Below are positions 1 to 6,880 of a stretch of DNA of 17,642 nucleotides, one piece after another. Position numbers and translations under genes: made by a program. The notes below the pieces were generated by a model. That model ran no database searches. It saw nothing but the letters and a program-made list of their open reading frames with translations, and was not told the DNA's origin. Positions within the stretch are counted from its first letter, which is position 1; each line of letters starts with the position of its first letter. The stretch is from contig VBKD01000074.1 in the NCBI GenBank assembly GCA_005888075.1, positions 1 through 17,642 of the forward strand. The letters run 5' to 3'. Source of the stretch: Chloroflexota bacterium. GTDB lineage: Bacteria; Chloroflexota; Dormibacteria; Dormibacterales; Dormibacteraceae.

Positions 1-147
1 CGAGATCGCGAGCCCGACCCCGACTGCGATCACTGTAAGTGTCACGTGCTGGAGGAGCGCGGCGAGAAACAGCTGGCCGTGCGTGGAGAGCCAGTCCCAG
101 TTGACCCAGGGGTCGACGTAGGTCGCCAGGAATAGGCGGCTCGTCAT
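1..147 (-). CDS. OpuC/ProW-type osmoprotectant ABC permease, N-terminal part (cut by window edge)
   Basis: Reading the minus strand from the ATG at 147 gives 49 residues that stay open to the window edge. They start MTSRLFLATYVDPW, pass through a soluble stretch with two Trp (VNWDWLSTHGQ), and enter a hydrophobic helix (LLQHVTLTVIAVGVGLAIS). A short leader followed by a helix of the LxxHLxLTxxAVxxG type is the usual start of glycine betaine/choline/carnitine permeases of the OpuCB/ProW group, which form the membrane channel of the importer. The call is strengthened by the neighbouring ATPase of the same transporter type, which begins only 1 nt away on the opposite strand. No clear Shine-Dalgarno precedes the ATG. 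The C-terminal transmembrane domain lies outside the window, so the family assignment rests on a short stretch and on context. Confidence 0.6.
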   Translation of the reverse strand, partial: MTSRLFLATYVDPWVNWDWLSTHGQLFLAALLQHVTLTVIAVGVGLAIS

Positions 148-148
148 T

Positions 149-1156
149 GTGGATTACGGTAAACGAGTCGTGATCCGCCTGGAGAACATCAGCAAGCAGT
201 TCGCCGGCGGGTCCAACGCTGTGCGCAATCTGACGCTCGACATCCCAGACGCGCAGACCTGCGTCCTGATCGGTCCCTCAGGCTGCGGCAAGACGACGAC
301 GTTGCGCATGATCAACCGGCTGATCGACCCTGACGGCGGTCGCATCCTGGTCGATGGCGAAGACACGCGGTCCACGGACCCGGCCGCTCTGCGCTTGAAG
401 ATGGGATACGTGATCCAGCAGACCGGGCTGTTCCCTCACATGACCGTGGGCGACAACGTGGGCACCGTACCCCGCCTGTGGAACTGGGATCGCCAACGCA
501 TCAACAAGCGGGTGGACGAGCTGCTCGAGCTGGTCGGGCTTCCTCCGCGCGAGTATCGGGACCGTTTTCCGCACCAGCTGTCCGGTGGGCAGCGCCAGCG
601 TGTCGGGTTCGCGCGAGCCCTGGGCGCCGATCCTCCCATCCTTTTGATGGACGAACCGTTTGGCGCGGTGGACCGCATCACGCGCGAGCGGCTGCAGCAC
701 GAGTTCATCAACATCCAGCGCTCGATGCGCAAGACCGTCGTGTTTGTCACGCACGACATCGACGAGGCTGTGATGGTCGGCGACCGCATCTGCCTGATGA
801 AGATGCAGGGTGAGATCGCTCAGTACGACACGCCCGATCAGATCCTCACCCGGCCGGCGAGCGCTTACGTCGCGGAGTTCTTGGGCGGCGAGAGATTGGT
901 GCGACGCATGTCGGTGGCGCGGATCGATCCGGCCACCCTCGACCATCGCGCGGCGGGGCCCGCCCCTGGCGAACCGCGCGTTCCGCTGACGAGCAACTTG
1001 ACGGAGGCGTTCGCGGCGGCGCTGGGGAGTCCGACGGAGAAGGCGGCGGTGTTCGACGGCGAGCGTTACGTCGGAGCGTTCACCGCCACGTCATTGCTGG
1101 AGTCACTGCGAGTTGCGAGTGCGCAAGGAGGCGAGCGGAGTGCCACAGGAGTTTGA
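149..1156 (+). CDS. OpuCA/ProV-type osmoprotectant ABC transporter ATP-binding protein
   Basis: The 335-residue product has a complete ABC ATPase: Walker A GPSGCGKTT at 42-50, Q-loop VIQQTG near 88-93, signature LSGGQRQRV at 144-152, Walker B ILLMDEP at 164-170 and switch His at 202. The VIQQTGLFPHMTV stretch and the short loop after Walker B (FGAVDRITRE) are typical of quaternary-amine (glycine betaine/choline) uptake ATPases. Residues about 285-325 resemble one CBS-like half-domain (AAVFDGERYVGAFTATSLLE). Family members usually have two CBS motifs as an ionic-strength sensor, so this tail looks shortened. The GTG at 149 gives the longest frame, but the GTG at 170 (giving IRLENISKQF) aligns better with family N-termini. 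Neither has a strong ribosome site. The 3' end overlaps the next gene by 17 nt. Confidence 0.88.
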   Translation: MDYGKRVVIRLENISKQFAGGSNAVRNLTLDIPDAQTCVLIGPSGCGKTTTLRMINRLIDPDGGRILVDGEDTRSTDPAALRLKMGYVIQQTGLFPHMTVGDNVGTVPRLWNWDRQRINKRVDELLELVGLPPREYRDRFPHQLSGGQRQRVGFARALGADPPILLMDEPFGAVDRITRERLQHEFINIQRSMRKTVVFVTHDIDEAVMVGDRICLMKMQGEIAQYDTPDQILTRPASAYVAEFLGGERLVRRMSVARIDPATLDHRAAGPAPGEPRVPLTSNLTEAFAAALGSPTEKAAVFDGERYVGAFTATSLLESLRVASAQGGERSATGV

Positions 1157-2504
1157 CGTCGTAAGTCTGGGCGGCGGCGTGGCGGGTGAAGCATTGGCGG
1201 ACCTGCTTCAGGGCAGCGGCATATCGCTCGCAGTCATCGAGCGTGAGCTCGTGGGAGGCGAGTGTCCTTACTGGGGCTGCATCCCATCCAAGACGTTTCT
1301 CCGCTCTGGAGAGACTCTCGAGGAAGCGGGGCGTGCGCGCACGCTGGCCGCCTCGCGTGTCGAGTGGGACGTGGACTTTCCGAAAGTTTCCAAGCGAGTG
1401 CTTTGGATGGCGCGAGACCTCGACGACTCGCGGCCTGCCGCGGCGCTGGAGGCGACCGGGGCGAAGCTGTTCCGGGGTGCGGGGAAGCTGGTCGACCTGC
1501 GCACCGTCGAGGTGGGCGGTGAACAGCTCGTGGCGCGAAAGGCGGTGGTGATCGCCAACGGCAGCACCGCCGCGATACCGCAGATCGAAGGGCTGGACAA
1601 GATCGAGTACTGGACGAACCGGCAGGCGGCCGTTCCCCGCGAGCTGCCGGAACGGCTGGTGGTGCTGGGTGGCGGGGCCGTTGGCGTCGAGCTCGCCCAG
1701 GCGTTCGCCAGGGTTGGGTCCAAGGTCACCATCGTCGAGGCGGGACCCCGGTTTCTCGGGCTCGAGGAGCCGGAGGCGGGCGCCGCCCTGCTGCCTCATC
1801 TCCAGGCCGATGGGATCGAGGTCACCGTCGGCGATTCATGCATGGCGGTGGAGAACCAGGCCTCTGACGTGCTGCTGCATCTGAAGTCAGGGGCCATCGT
1901 CGCGGGCGACCGGCTGCTGGTCGCCACCGGCCGCAGGCCGAACTTCGAGGCGTGGCTGAGCGCCGGCCTGACCCAGACCGAGCGTGGCTGGCTCAAGGTC
2001 GACCCGGCGACCCTCCAGGCCCGAGACGGCATCTATGGAGCCGGAGATATCACCGGCATCGGCGGCTTCACGCACCTTGCCTACTACCACGCACAGATCG
2101 TGGCGCGGCGCCTGCGCGGTGAGGATGCTCGCGCGGACCACAGCGCGGTGCCTCGGGTCACGTTCAGCGACCCGGAGGTGGCGTCAGTCGGGTTGTCTGA
2201 GGCCGCGGCGCGCCAGCGCGGAATCGATGTGGTGGTGGCGTCGGCGGACCCGGGCGAGGCGGCCCGTGGCTACATCGCCGACTTCCACGGCGGTGCTTTG
2301 AAGCTGGTCGGCGACCGCGAGCGCGGCGTGCTCGTGGGTGCGACCATCGTCAGTCCGCGGGCGGGGGAGATCCTCGGGGAGCTCCTGCTCGCGCTCAAGG
2401 TCGGGACTCCGCTGCGGGTCCTGGCCGACGTGATCCAGCCTTACCCGACCTTCATCCGGGTCCTGGGCGCGGCGCTGCAGGAGCTGGCGGGGAAGGTCGC
2501 TTAG
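1140..2504 (+). CDS. FAD/NAD(P)-dependent pyridine nucleotide-disulfide reductase, lipoamide-dehydrogenase-like
   Basis: The start chosen is the GTG at 1140, preceded by AAGGAGG at 1125-1131 with 8-nt spacing. The frame is open further upstream, but without such a site. The 454-residue protein carries an N-terminal FAD dinucleotide fold (GGGVAG near 11-16), the redox-active pair CPYWGC (Cys42, Cys47), an NAD(P)-binding fold (GGGAVG near 177-182), the second FAD motif YGAGDITGIGG, and a C-terminal dimerisation domain. In true lipoamide dehydrogenases that domain supplies a His-Glu catalytic pair in HPTxxE. Here the aligned residues read YPTFIR, so both are replaced. The protein is therefore probably a disulfide reductase-fold enzyme with another acceptor (quinone, small disulfide or metal), not an E3 subunit. 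Translation is likely coupled to the upstream ABC ATPase, because the two genes overlap by 17 nt. Confidence 0.85.
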   Translation: MPQEFDVVSLGGGVAGEALADLLQGSGISLAVIERELVGGECPYWGCIPSKTFLRSGETLEEAGRARTLAASRVEWDVDFPKVSKRVLWMARDLDDSRPAAALEATGAKLFRGAGKLVDLRTVEVGGEQLVARKAVVIANGSTAAIPQIEGLDKIEYWTNRQAAVPRELPERLVVLGGGAVGVELAQAFARVGSKVTIVEAGPRFLGLEEPEAGAALLPHLQADGIEVTVGDSCMAVENQASDVLLHLKSGAIVAGDRLLVATGRRPNFEAWLSAGLTQTERGWLKVDPATLQARDGIYGAGDITGIGGFTHLAYYHAQIVARRLRGEDARADHSAVPRVTFSDPEVASVGLSEAAARQRGIDVVVASADPGEAARGYIADFHGGALKLVGDRERGVLVGATIVSPRAGEILGELLLALKVGTPLRVLADVIQPYPTFIRVLGAALQELAGKVA

Positions 2505-2549
2505 CCGGGAGTTCGTTCCGCGGTGTATTTCCCGTCGCCCTCTCCCCAG

Positions 2550-2610
2550 CCCTCTCCCCTGCGGGGAGAGGGAGTCTGCTCCCATGTTCCTCTCCCTGCG
2601 GGGAGAGGGG
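2550..2610. repeat. Two tandem GC-rich hairpin units (REP-like), possible terminator
   Basis: Between the reductase and the next gene lie two related inverted repeats. Unit 1 pairs CCCTCTCCCC (2550-2559) with GGGGAGAGGG (2563-2572) around a TGC loop, a perfect 10-bp stem. Unit 2 pairs CCTCTCCC (2589-2596) with GGGAGAGG (2601-2608). A further half-copy, CCCTCTCCCC, lies just upstream at about 2538-2547. There is no clear run of T after either stem, so intrinsic termination is uncertain. The repetition of the same sequence suggests a dispersed REP-like palindromic element, but copies elsewhere in the genome cannot be seen from here. The rest of the 2505-2675 gap shows only the ribosome site of the next gene. 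Confidence 0.6.
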
Positions 2611-2675
2611 GATTTGCCCCCTCGGTGCGTTTCCTGAGTGCCAATTTAATTCGTTGTAAGGGGGAGTAAACCCAC

Positions 2676-3002
2676 ATGGTCATCACGATCAATGGTCAGC
2701 CGTTCACCCTGGATCTGGATACGATCCTCATCTGGTGCCTGGTCGGCTTTGTCGCCGGTTTCCTCGCGAGCCACCTCGCCCTGGGCCATGGCCTGGGGCT
2801 GCTGGGTGACATCGTGATCGGCATCATCGGAGCCTTTATCGGCGGCTTCCTGCTGGCCGGCGTGCTCCATTTCAGCGTCGGCATAGCGGGCCACCCGATC
2901 ATCACCCAGATGATCATGGCCTTCATCGGTGCGGCCATCCTCCTGGTGCTCGTGCGTCTGCTGGGTGGGGGTCGTGGCTACGCCCGGCGCCGGGCGTTCT
3001 GA
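2676..3002 (+). CDS. GlsB/YeaQ/YmgE family small membrane protein (transglycosylase-associated)
   Basis: This 108-residue protein has a short polar N-terminus (about 15 residues) and then three glycine-rich hydrophobic segments, around 17-32, 41-66 and 75-100, ending in a basic tail (GYARRRAF). The pattern LIWCLVGFVAGFLA, then GLLGDIVIGIIGAFIGGF, then a third helix matches the GlsB/YeaQ/YmgE family, small inner-membrane proteins linked to stress response with no defined biochemical activity. The first segment is preceded by about 15 extra residues compared with the shortest members. The ATG at 2676 follows GGGGGAG (2660-2666) at a 9-nt spacing. It appears to be transcribed alone. Its last 25 nt overlap the end of the convergent YjbR-type gene. 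Confidence 0.85.
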   Translation: MVITINGQPFTLDLDTILIWCLVGFVAGFLASHLALGHGLGLLGDIVIGIIGAFIGGFLLAGVLHFSVGIAGHPIITQMIMAFIGAAILLVLVRLLGGGRGYARRRAF

Positions 3003-3346
3003 CCGCCGGCGTTCGACCTGCTGGCCTGAGCTGTTAGGCGCTTGGGGGCGGTCCGCTCCCAAGCGTTTCTCAGCAGCCGCTCCGCCAGGTCAGGATTCAG
3101 GCGCGACAGCCTTGCGGTCACCCAGCCGAAGCGACCCGTATACGCCGAGACCGAAAAGGTCTTAGCGTCCATCGCGACCAGACCCGCCTGGTCGTCGAGG
3201 CTCGCTTTGACCGAGACCGAGGTGCCTTCGGGCGAGCCCATGGCGAAGATGCGGCCGCGGACGCGAAAGGTCGCCTCGCCCCAGGTCTCGCGCTCCTCCG
3301 CCTCGGGTAGCTGGAGGCAGAGGCTTCGGAACGCGTCGAACTTCAC
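2978..3346 (-). CDS. MmcQ/YjbR family protein
   Basis: The frame is open well upstream, but the real protein begins at the GTG at 3346 (VKFDAFRSLCLQLPEAEERETW), giving 122 residues. That GTG overlaps the stop of the upstream transporter gene as GTGA, the arrangement seen at several junctions in this window. The opening (LPEAEERETWGEATFRVRGRIFAMG), the middle (VSVKASLDDQAGLV) and FGWVTARLSRLNPDLAERLLRNAWERTAPKRL match the MmcQ/YjbR fold, a small domain of uncertain function often labelled DNA-binding. Its position as the last cistron of the corrinoid-type ECF operon suggests co-expression rather than a transport role. The 3' end overlaps the convergent GlsB-type gene by 25 nt. Confidence 0.82.
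   Translation of the reverse strand: MKFDAFRSLCLQLPEAEERETWGEATFRVRGRIFAMGSPEGTSVSVKASLDDQAGLVAMDAKTFSVSAYTGRFGWVTARLSRLNPDLAERLLRNAWERTAPKRLTAQASRSNAGGQNARRRA
2980..2997. terminator. 18-bp perfect palindrome in the overlap of two convergent genes
   Basis: ACGCCCGGCGCCGGGCGT at 2980-2997 is a perfect 18-bp palindrome, lying where the 3' ends of the GlsB-type and YjbR-type genes overlap. As RNA on either strand it can form a GC stem with a GCGC loop. On the plus strand it is followed by TTCT, a weak U-tract. Its symmetry and position suggest a bidirectional terminator, but the palindrome also encodes protein in both genes (Ala-Arg-Arg-Arg-Ala type tails), so some of the symmetry may come from GC-rich codons. 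Confidence 0.4.
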
Positions 3347-4095
3347 GCCGGCACGACCTCGAAGGTGAGGCGCGCGCGGAGGCGGGAGAGCGCGGCCATC
3401 ACCGGCGCGCCCAGGGCCAGCACCATGACCACGTTGCCGCCGGCTCGAAACGAGTCGTAAGCGAAGGATGTAAGGAGGTAGAAGCGCGCGAAATGCTGCA
3501 CCGCCGTGGCGGCGGGCATGCCGGCGGACCAGCCCAGAGTTGGATTGCCGCGGTAGACGGGAATCCAGACCGTCACGTCGAGCAGCGCGCCGAAGACATA
3601 GCCCATCACCGCGCCGACGGCGGCCAGCGCGATGACGTCGCGGAAGCCGGGCGTCGAGTGTCTCCAGCGGCCGGCAAGGCCCGCCGCCACACCGACCCAG
3701 CCCAGCCCGAACACCTGGTAAGGGACCCATGGGCCGATACCGCCTCCGACCAGCGCCGAGACCAGGATCGACAGCGCGCCGACCATGAAGCCGAAGGTCG
3801 TGCCAAAGACATAGCCAGCGCACAGCACGAGAAAGAAGATCGGGTTGAAGCCGCCGATCCCGACGATGAACGCGAGTCTCAGCGCTGCGTCGATCGCGGC
3901 GAGCGCCGCCAGCAGCGCAATGGCGCGGGAGTCCATCTGCCGGGTGCCGGTTTCGACCAGCAGGAGGCCCGCGACGCAGGCGAGCATCAACGCCCAGGCC
4001 GGCGTGTTGTCGGGAAGCCCGCTGCCGAAAAAGGGCCAGCAGAACAGGACGAGCCCGACCAGCGAGACGGCGCCGACCGGAAGCACGTTCTTCAT
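3343..4095 (-). CDS. ECF transporter S component (substrate-binding membrane subunit), probable corrinoid specificity
   Basis: The start is the ATG at 4095, which overlaps the stop of the upstream ATPase gene as ATGA. The 250-residue protein is almost wholly hydrophobic, with about six to seven membrane segments. It contains stretches typical of larger ECF S components: LRLAFIVGIGGFNPIFFLVL, then GYVFGTTFGFMVGALSILVSALVGGGIGPWVPYQVFG (quoted here only as family-typical blocks), then a GxMGYVFGALLD segment. The GPWxPYQ block resembles the GPWTPWQM motif of actinobacterial S components. In ECF importers this subunit binds the vitamin and topples in the membrane. Substrate cannot be read from the protein, but the operon follows a cobalamin riboswitch, so cobalamin or a precursor is the best inference. 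Confidence 0.78.
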   Translation of the reverse strand: MKNVLPVGAVSLVGLVLFCWPFFGSGLPDNTPAWALMLACVAGLLLVETGTRQMDSRAIALLAALAAIDAALRLAFIVGIGGFNPIFFLVLCAGYVFGTTFGFMVGALSILVSALVGGGIGPWVPYQVFGLGWVGVAAGLAGRWRHSTPGFRDVIALAAVGAVMGYVFGALLDVTVWIPVYRGNPTLGWSAGMPAATAVQHFARFYLLTSFAYDSFRAGGNVVMVLALGAPVMAALSRLRARLTFEVVPA

Positions 4096-5447
4096 GCGGT
4101 CGCCGCCCGTTGAGCTTGCGGCGTGGCCTTGCCGGCGGCCAGGTGGATCACGCGGTCGGCCAGAGCGTCTCGGAGCGCGGCGTCGTGAGTCGCCAGCACG
4201 ATCGCCGAACCTTTGTCGCGGAGCGTCGCTATCAGCTGCACGAGCGATTTGCGAGCTGAAGCATCCATGCCGCGGGTCGGTTCGTCGAGCAAGACGATGT
4301 CCGGCCGCCCCGCGAGCACGGCGGCCAGCGCGGCCCGCTGGCGCTCGCCGCATGAAAGGTCCCGTGGATAGCGCTCGGCGACATTGATCAGGCCAAGGGC
4401 GCCGAGGATGGCTTCCGGCTTTTCGGACTCGCCGGCGCGATTCAGCGTGAGCTCGACCTCGGAGCGGACGGTCGGGCGGTGGAGGAGGGCCGTGGGGTTC
4501 TGCGGCAGGTATGCGATGCGGCCTGGCCTGCGCTCGACCCTGCCGGCCAGCGGGGCCAGGGTGCCGGCGATGATGCGCAGGAGGGTTGTCTTGCCGGAAC
4601 CGTTGGGGCCGCTGAGGGCTACCACCTCGCCGTGCCGGCCCGCCAGGTCGACTCCGTCCAGGACGATCGAGGTCCCGAAGCCCGCGGTCACTTTGGTGAG
4701 CGACCAGGCCTGTTGACCTGGGCTGCCGAGCCGAGGGGGCGCGGCAACGTAATCCGCAGCCCGCCACGTGTCTGGCTCCACGTCCGTGGCCTTGCCCTGC
4801 TCCACGACGATCAGCACGTCGGCGGCCGGCGCGAGGCGGTCGAGCCGGTGCTCCGAGATGATCACTGAGAGTCCTTGCTGCTTGAGTCGCATGGCCGCGG
4901 CCAGGACCAGGGCGGCGCCCTCGGGATCGAGCTGGGAGGTCGGCTCGTCCAGCACCACGACGCGTGGCCTCATGGCAAGCGCCGACGCGAGCGCAACCCG
5001 CTGGCGTTCACCACCGCTCAGCTGCGGGATCCTGCGGCCTTTGAGATGCTCCGCGCCGGCGTCATGCAGGGCTTCCTCGATGCGCTCCGGCATCTCCTTC
5101 GGTTGGACTCCGATGTTCTCCAGCCCGAATGCGACCTCGTGGTCGACGGCGTCGTAGACGGCCTGCAGCTCAGGGTCCTGGAAAACAAATCCGACAGTCC
5201 GCGCGAGGTGGCGGGTCGGTGTCTCGATGGTGTTCAGGTTCGCGACCTCGGCCTTGCCGGAAATCCGTCCGCCGTAAAAGTGCGGAACGAGACCGTTGAG
5301 CACGCGCAGCAGGGTCGACTTACCGCCGCCGGATGGCCCGGTCACGACGGTCAGGCCGTCCCCCAGGCTGAGGTCGATATGGTCCAGCGCCGGCTTTTGG
5401 CCGTTCGGATACCAGTAAGTGAGGTCGGTCAGTCGCGCGATCGCCAT
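4092..5447 (-). CDS. ECF transporter double ATPase (EcfA-EcfA' fusion)
   Basis: A 451-residue protein with two complete ABC domains. Domain 1: Walker A GPSGGGKST 37-45, Q-loop FVFQDPE 87-93, signature LSGGERQR 143-150, Walker B VVVLDEPT 163-170, His200. Domain 2: Walker A GPNGSGKTT 280-288, YLPQNP 313-318, signature LSCGERQR 364-371 (Cys in place of the second residue-Gly), Walker B IVLLDEP 384-390, His421. Such fused pairs energise ECF vitamin importers. FVFQDPELQ is characteristic of EcfA/CbiO. The ATG at 5447 gives MAIARLTDLTYWYPN, the normal EcfA beginning, and lies 19 nt inside the end of the EcfT gene. The frame is open further upstream but that part is antisense-like. The gene ends in ATGA with the S component. 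Confidence 0.9.
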   Translation of the reverse strand: MAIARLTDLTYWYPNGQKPALDHIDLSLGDGLTVVTGPSGGGKSTLLRVLNGLVPHFYGGRISGKAEVANLNTIETPTRHLARTVGFVFQDPELQAVYDAVDHEVAFGLENIGVQPKEMPERIEEALHDAGAEHLKGRRIPQLSGGERQRVALASALAMRPRVVVLDEPTSQLDPEGAALVLAAAMRLKQQGLSVIISEHRLDRLAPAADVLIVVEQGKATDVEPDTWRAADYVAAPPRLGSPGQQAWSLTKVTAGFGTSIVLDGVDLAGRHGEVVALSGPNGSGKTTLLRIIAGTLAPLAGRVERRPGRIAYLPQNPTALLHRPTVRSEVELTLNRAGESEKPEAILGALGLINVAERYPRDLSCGERQRAALAAVLAGRPDIVLLDEPTRGMDASARKSLVQLIATLRDKGSAIVLATHDAALRDALADRVIHLAAGKATPQAQRAATA

Positions 5448-6259
5448 ACCAGCACCGGTGCAAAGAGCAGTCCGCAGGCTATGAGGGGCGCGATGTCGAT
5501 CCTTGGAAGCTCGAGCGACGGGTATGGATACCAGTCGGCGGCCCAGCCGGCGACCTGGCTCGTCACGAACAGGATGACCGCCAGGGCCGCGGCGGCCACG
5601 AGCGTCCAATCTTTGGCCTGGAGGCGCGACGGCAGCAGAAAAGTGCGGGGCCCGGAACCGAAGCCCCTCGCCTCCATGGACTCGGCGAGCTGGATCGAGC
5701 CTTCGACGCTGGTCATGACGACCGGCACCACGACCTCGGCCCAGGATCGAGGTCCTCGTGGCCGCCAGCCACGCAGGCGCTGGGCTTCGCTGACCTGCAT
5801 GAAGGAGCCGGCGACGGAAGGGACGAGGTTCATCGAGGCAGCGATGGCGGTGCCGGTGCGTGACAGGGCCGCCGGGAGCGCGTCGACGACCTCGTGCGGG
5901 CGCAGGATGAGCGAGAAGGGAGAAGCCGCGAGGATCGCGGCGGCGATGGTCATGCCGCCCGAGACGCCGAAAGCGAGCGCCTCCAGCGTGTACGGGCCGC
6001 CGATGGCGGGGATCCCGTCCGGCAGGTTGAACAGGACGGTGCGGCCCAGGTGCGCCGAGACGAAGTTCAAGCCTGCGTCGAAGGCGGCGATCAGCGCGAC
6101 GCCGGCCAGGAGGCGTCGCATCCGGGATGGGGCGATGCCGGCGGCGGCAACAGAGGTGAACGCCGCCGCCAGCACCAGTGCCTTGTACGCGGGGTTGGAA
6201 GTGAGCAGGACAATGAACAGGCAGGCGCCCGACCAGGCTGCCACCGCCCGTGCGTTCAT
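5429..6259 (-). CDS. EcfT (CbiQ-type) transmembrane coupling protein
   Basis: This 276-residue protein has hydrophobic segments near 8-40, 47-65, 95-115 and two at the C-terminus (about 218-238 and 256-272), with a long cytosolic loop between. That loop contains the two coupling motifs of EcfT: AQRLRG at 159-164 and EARGFG at 196-201, the Ala-Arg-Gly-type helices that dock onto the two ATPases. EcfT is the scaffold joining EcfA/A' to the S component. The gene begins 33 nt after the lipoprotein stop, with a purine-rich stretch (GAAGAGTGAG) before the ATG, and overlaps the ATPase gene by 19 nt, so the four-gene transporter is one transcription unit. Confidence 0.88.
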   Translation of the reverse strand: MNARAVAAWSGACLFIVLLTSNPAYKALVLAAAFTSVAAAGIAPSRMRRLLAGVALIAAFDAGLNFVSAHLGRTVLFNLPDGIPAIGGPYTLEALAFGVSGGMTIAAAILAASPFSLILRPHEVVDALPAALSRTGTAIAASMNLVPSVAGSFMQVSEAQRLRGWRPRGPRSWAEVVVPVVMTSVEGSIQLAESMEARGFGSGPRTFLLPSRLQAKDWTLVAAAALAVILFVTSQVAGWAADWYPYPSLELPRIDIAPLIACGLLFAPVLVWRSRD

Positions 6260-6292
6260 TTGTTTCAGCTCACTCTTCAGATGGGGTCGAGT

Positions 6293-6784
6293 TCATTTGG
6301 ATTTGGGCAGCGGGGGCGGAGACGCGTTCTGGTCCGCCGTGTAGCGCCAACCCAAGGCGTCCTTGTCGTGCAGGGTGACCTGCGTATACCCGGTTTGCGC
6401 CGCGGTCCAGGAGCCGCCGGCGTCGATGAAGAGGGACCAGTTCGGACCCGTGTCGGCGAAGCACTTGTCGTACTTGGCCGGCTCCTTGTCGATCTGGCAA
6501 ACGGCCTTGCCGAAGCTGAAGGTCTGGGTCGCGAACTCGACGCCCGACTGGTCCATCAGGGTTGAGCCGTCGATGGAGTCGCCGGTGAAGCCGACGCATT
6601 TCTGAACCGTAGTGCCCGCCTGGTGTTGAACCACCACGTACGCGAAGTGGGGAGCGCCGGCGTTGACGCAGGTGCTGGTGGGGCTGGCAGGGCCGGAACC
6701 GATTGAGGGCGAGCCTCCGCACGCGTTGACCGAGACGAGGGCTAGGGCCAGTGTCGCGCTGGCCCATATGAGGTGCTTGCGCAC
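6293..6784 (-). CDS. Secreted lipoprotein with DUF4430/transcobalamin-like domain, probable corrinoid-capture protein
   Basis: The start is the GTG at 6784, with GGAGG 7 nt upstream. The 163-residue product opens with a positively charged, hydrophobic signal (MRKHLIWASATLALALVSV) and a lipobox-like VNAC, with Cys22 the likely lipidated residue. Residues about 45-150 follow the DUF4430 pattern as I know it: a GSTLMDQSGVEF block, FGKAVCQID, a Trp-Phe block (NWSLFIDAGGSW), and a final hydrophobic GWRYT near 145-149. DUF4430 is related to the C-terminal domain of transcobalamin/intrinsic factor and is found near corrinoid ECF transporters. Cys39, 63, 96 and 108 could form two disulfides. It is the first gene after the riboswitch, so it is probably the surface binder that feeds EcfS. 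No domain search was possible; the DUF4430 call is by eye. Confidence 0.6.
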   Translation of the reverse strand: MRKHLIWASATLALALVSVNACGGSPSIGSGPASPTSTCVNAGAPHFAYVVVQHQAGTTVQKCVGFTGDSIDGSTLMDQSGVEFATQTFSFGKAVCQIDKEPAKYDKCFADTGPNWSLFIDAGGSWTAAQTGYTQVTLHDKDALGWRYTADQNASPPPLPKSK

Positions 6785-6792
6785 GCTATTTC

Positions 6793-6847
6793 CTCCAGGC
6801 GGTCAGCCTTTTTCCCGAACGCGCTGCTGAAAGCCGACCGCCAGGAG
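6793..6847 (-). promoter_or_regulatory. Shine-Dalgarno-sequestering hairpin (riboswitch expression platform)
   Basis: Between the riboswitch core and the lipoprotein gene, the minus-strand RNA has CTCCTGGCGGTCGGC (6847-6833) facing GCTGACCGCCTGGAG (6807-6793). Aligned antiparallel they pair over 15 positions with one T-T mismatch and one G-U, around a loop of about 25 nt. The 3' arm includes the GGAG of the Shine-Dalgarno GGAGG (6792-6796). This is the layout expected of a translational OFF switch, in which the metabolite-bound aptamer favours the closed hairpin. No U-tract follows the stem, so attenuation by termination is unlikely. Confidence 0.65.
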
Positions 6848-6880
6848 CTTCCGTGCCGTTGCGCGCGGACGGGGTGCAAT

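Noticed and set aside
278..946. Minus-strand open frame opposite the osmoprotectant ATPase
   Set aside because: No homology pattern; it mirrors the codons of a complete ABC ATPase.
4875..6344. Long open frame on the plus strand opposite the ECF genes
   Set aside because: It is antisense to the convincing EcfA and EcfT genes, is Ala/Arg/Ser-rich, and has no recognisable domain; high GC creates such frames.
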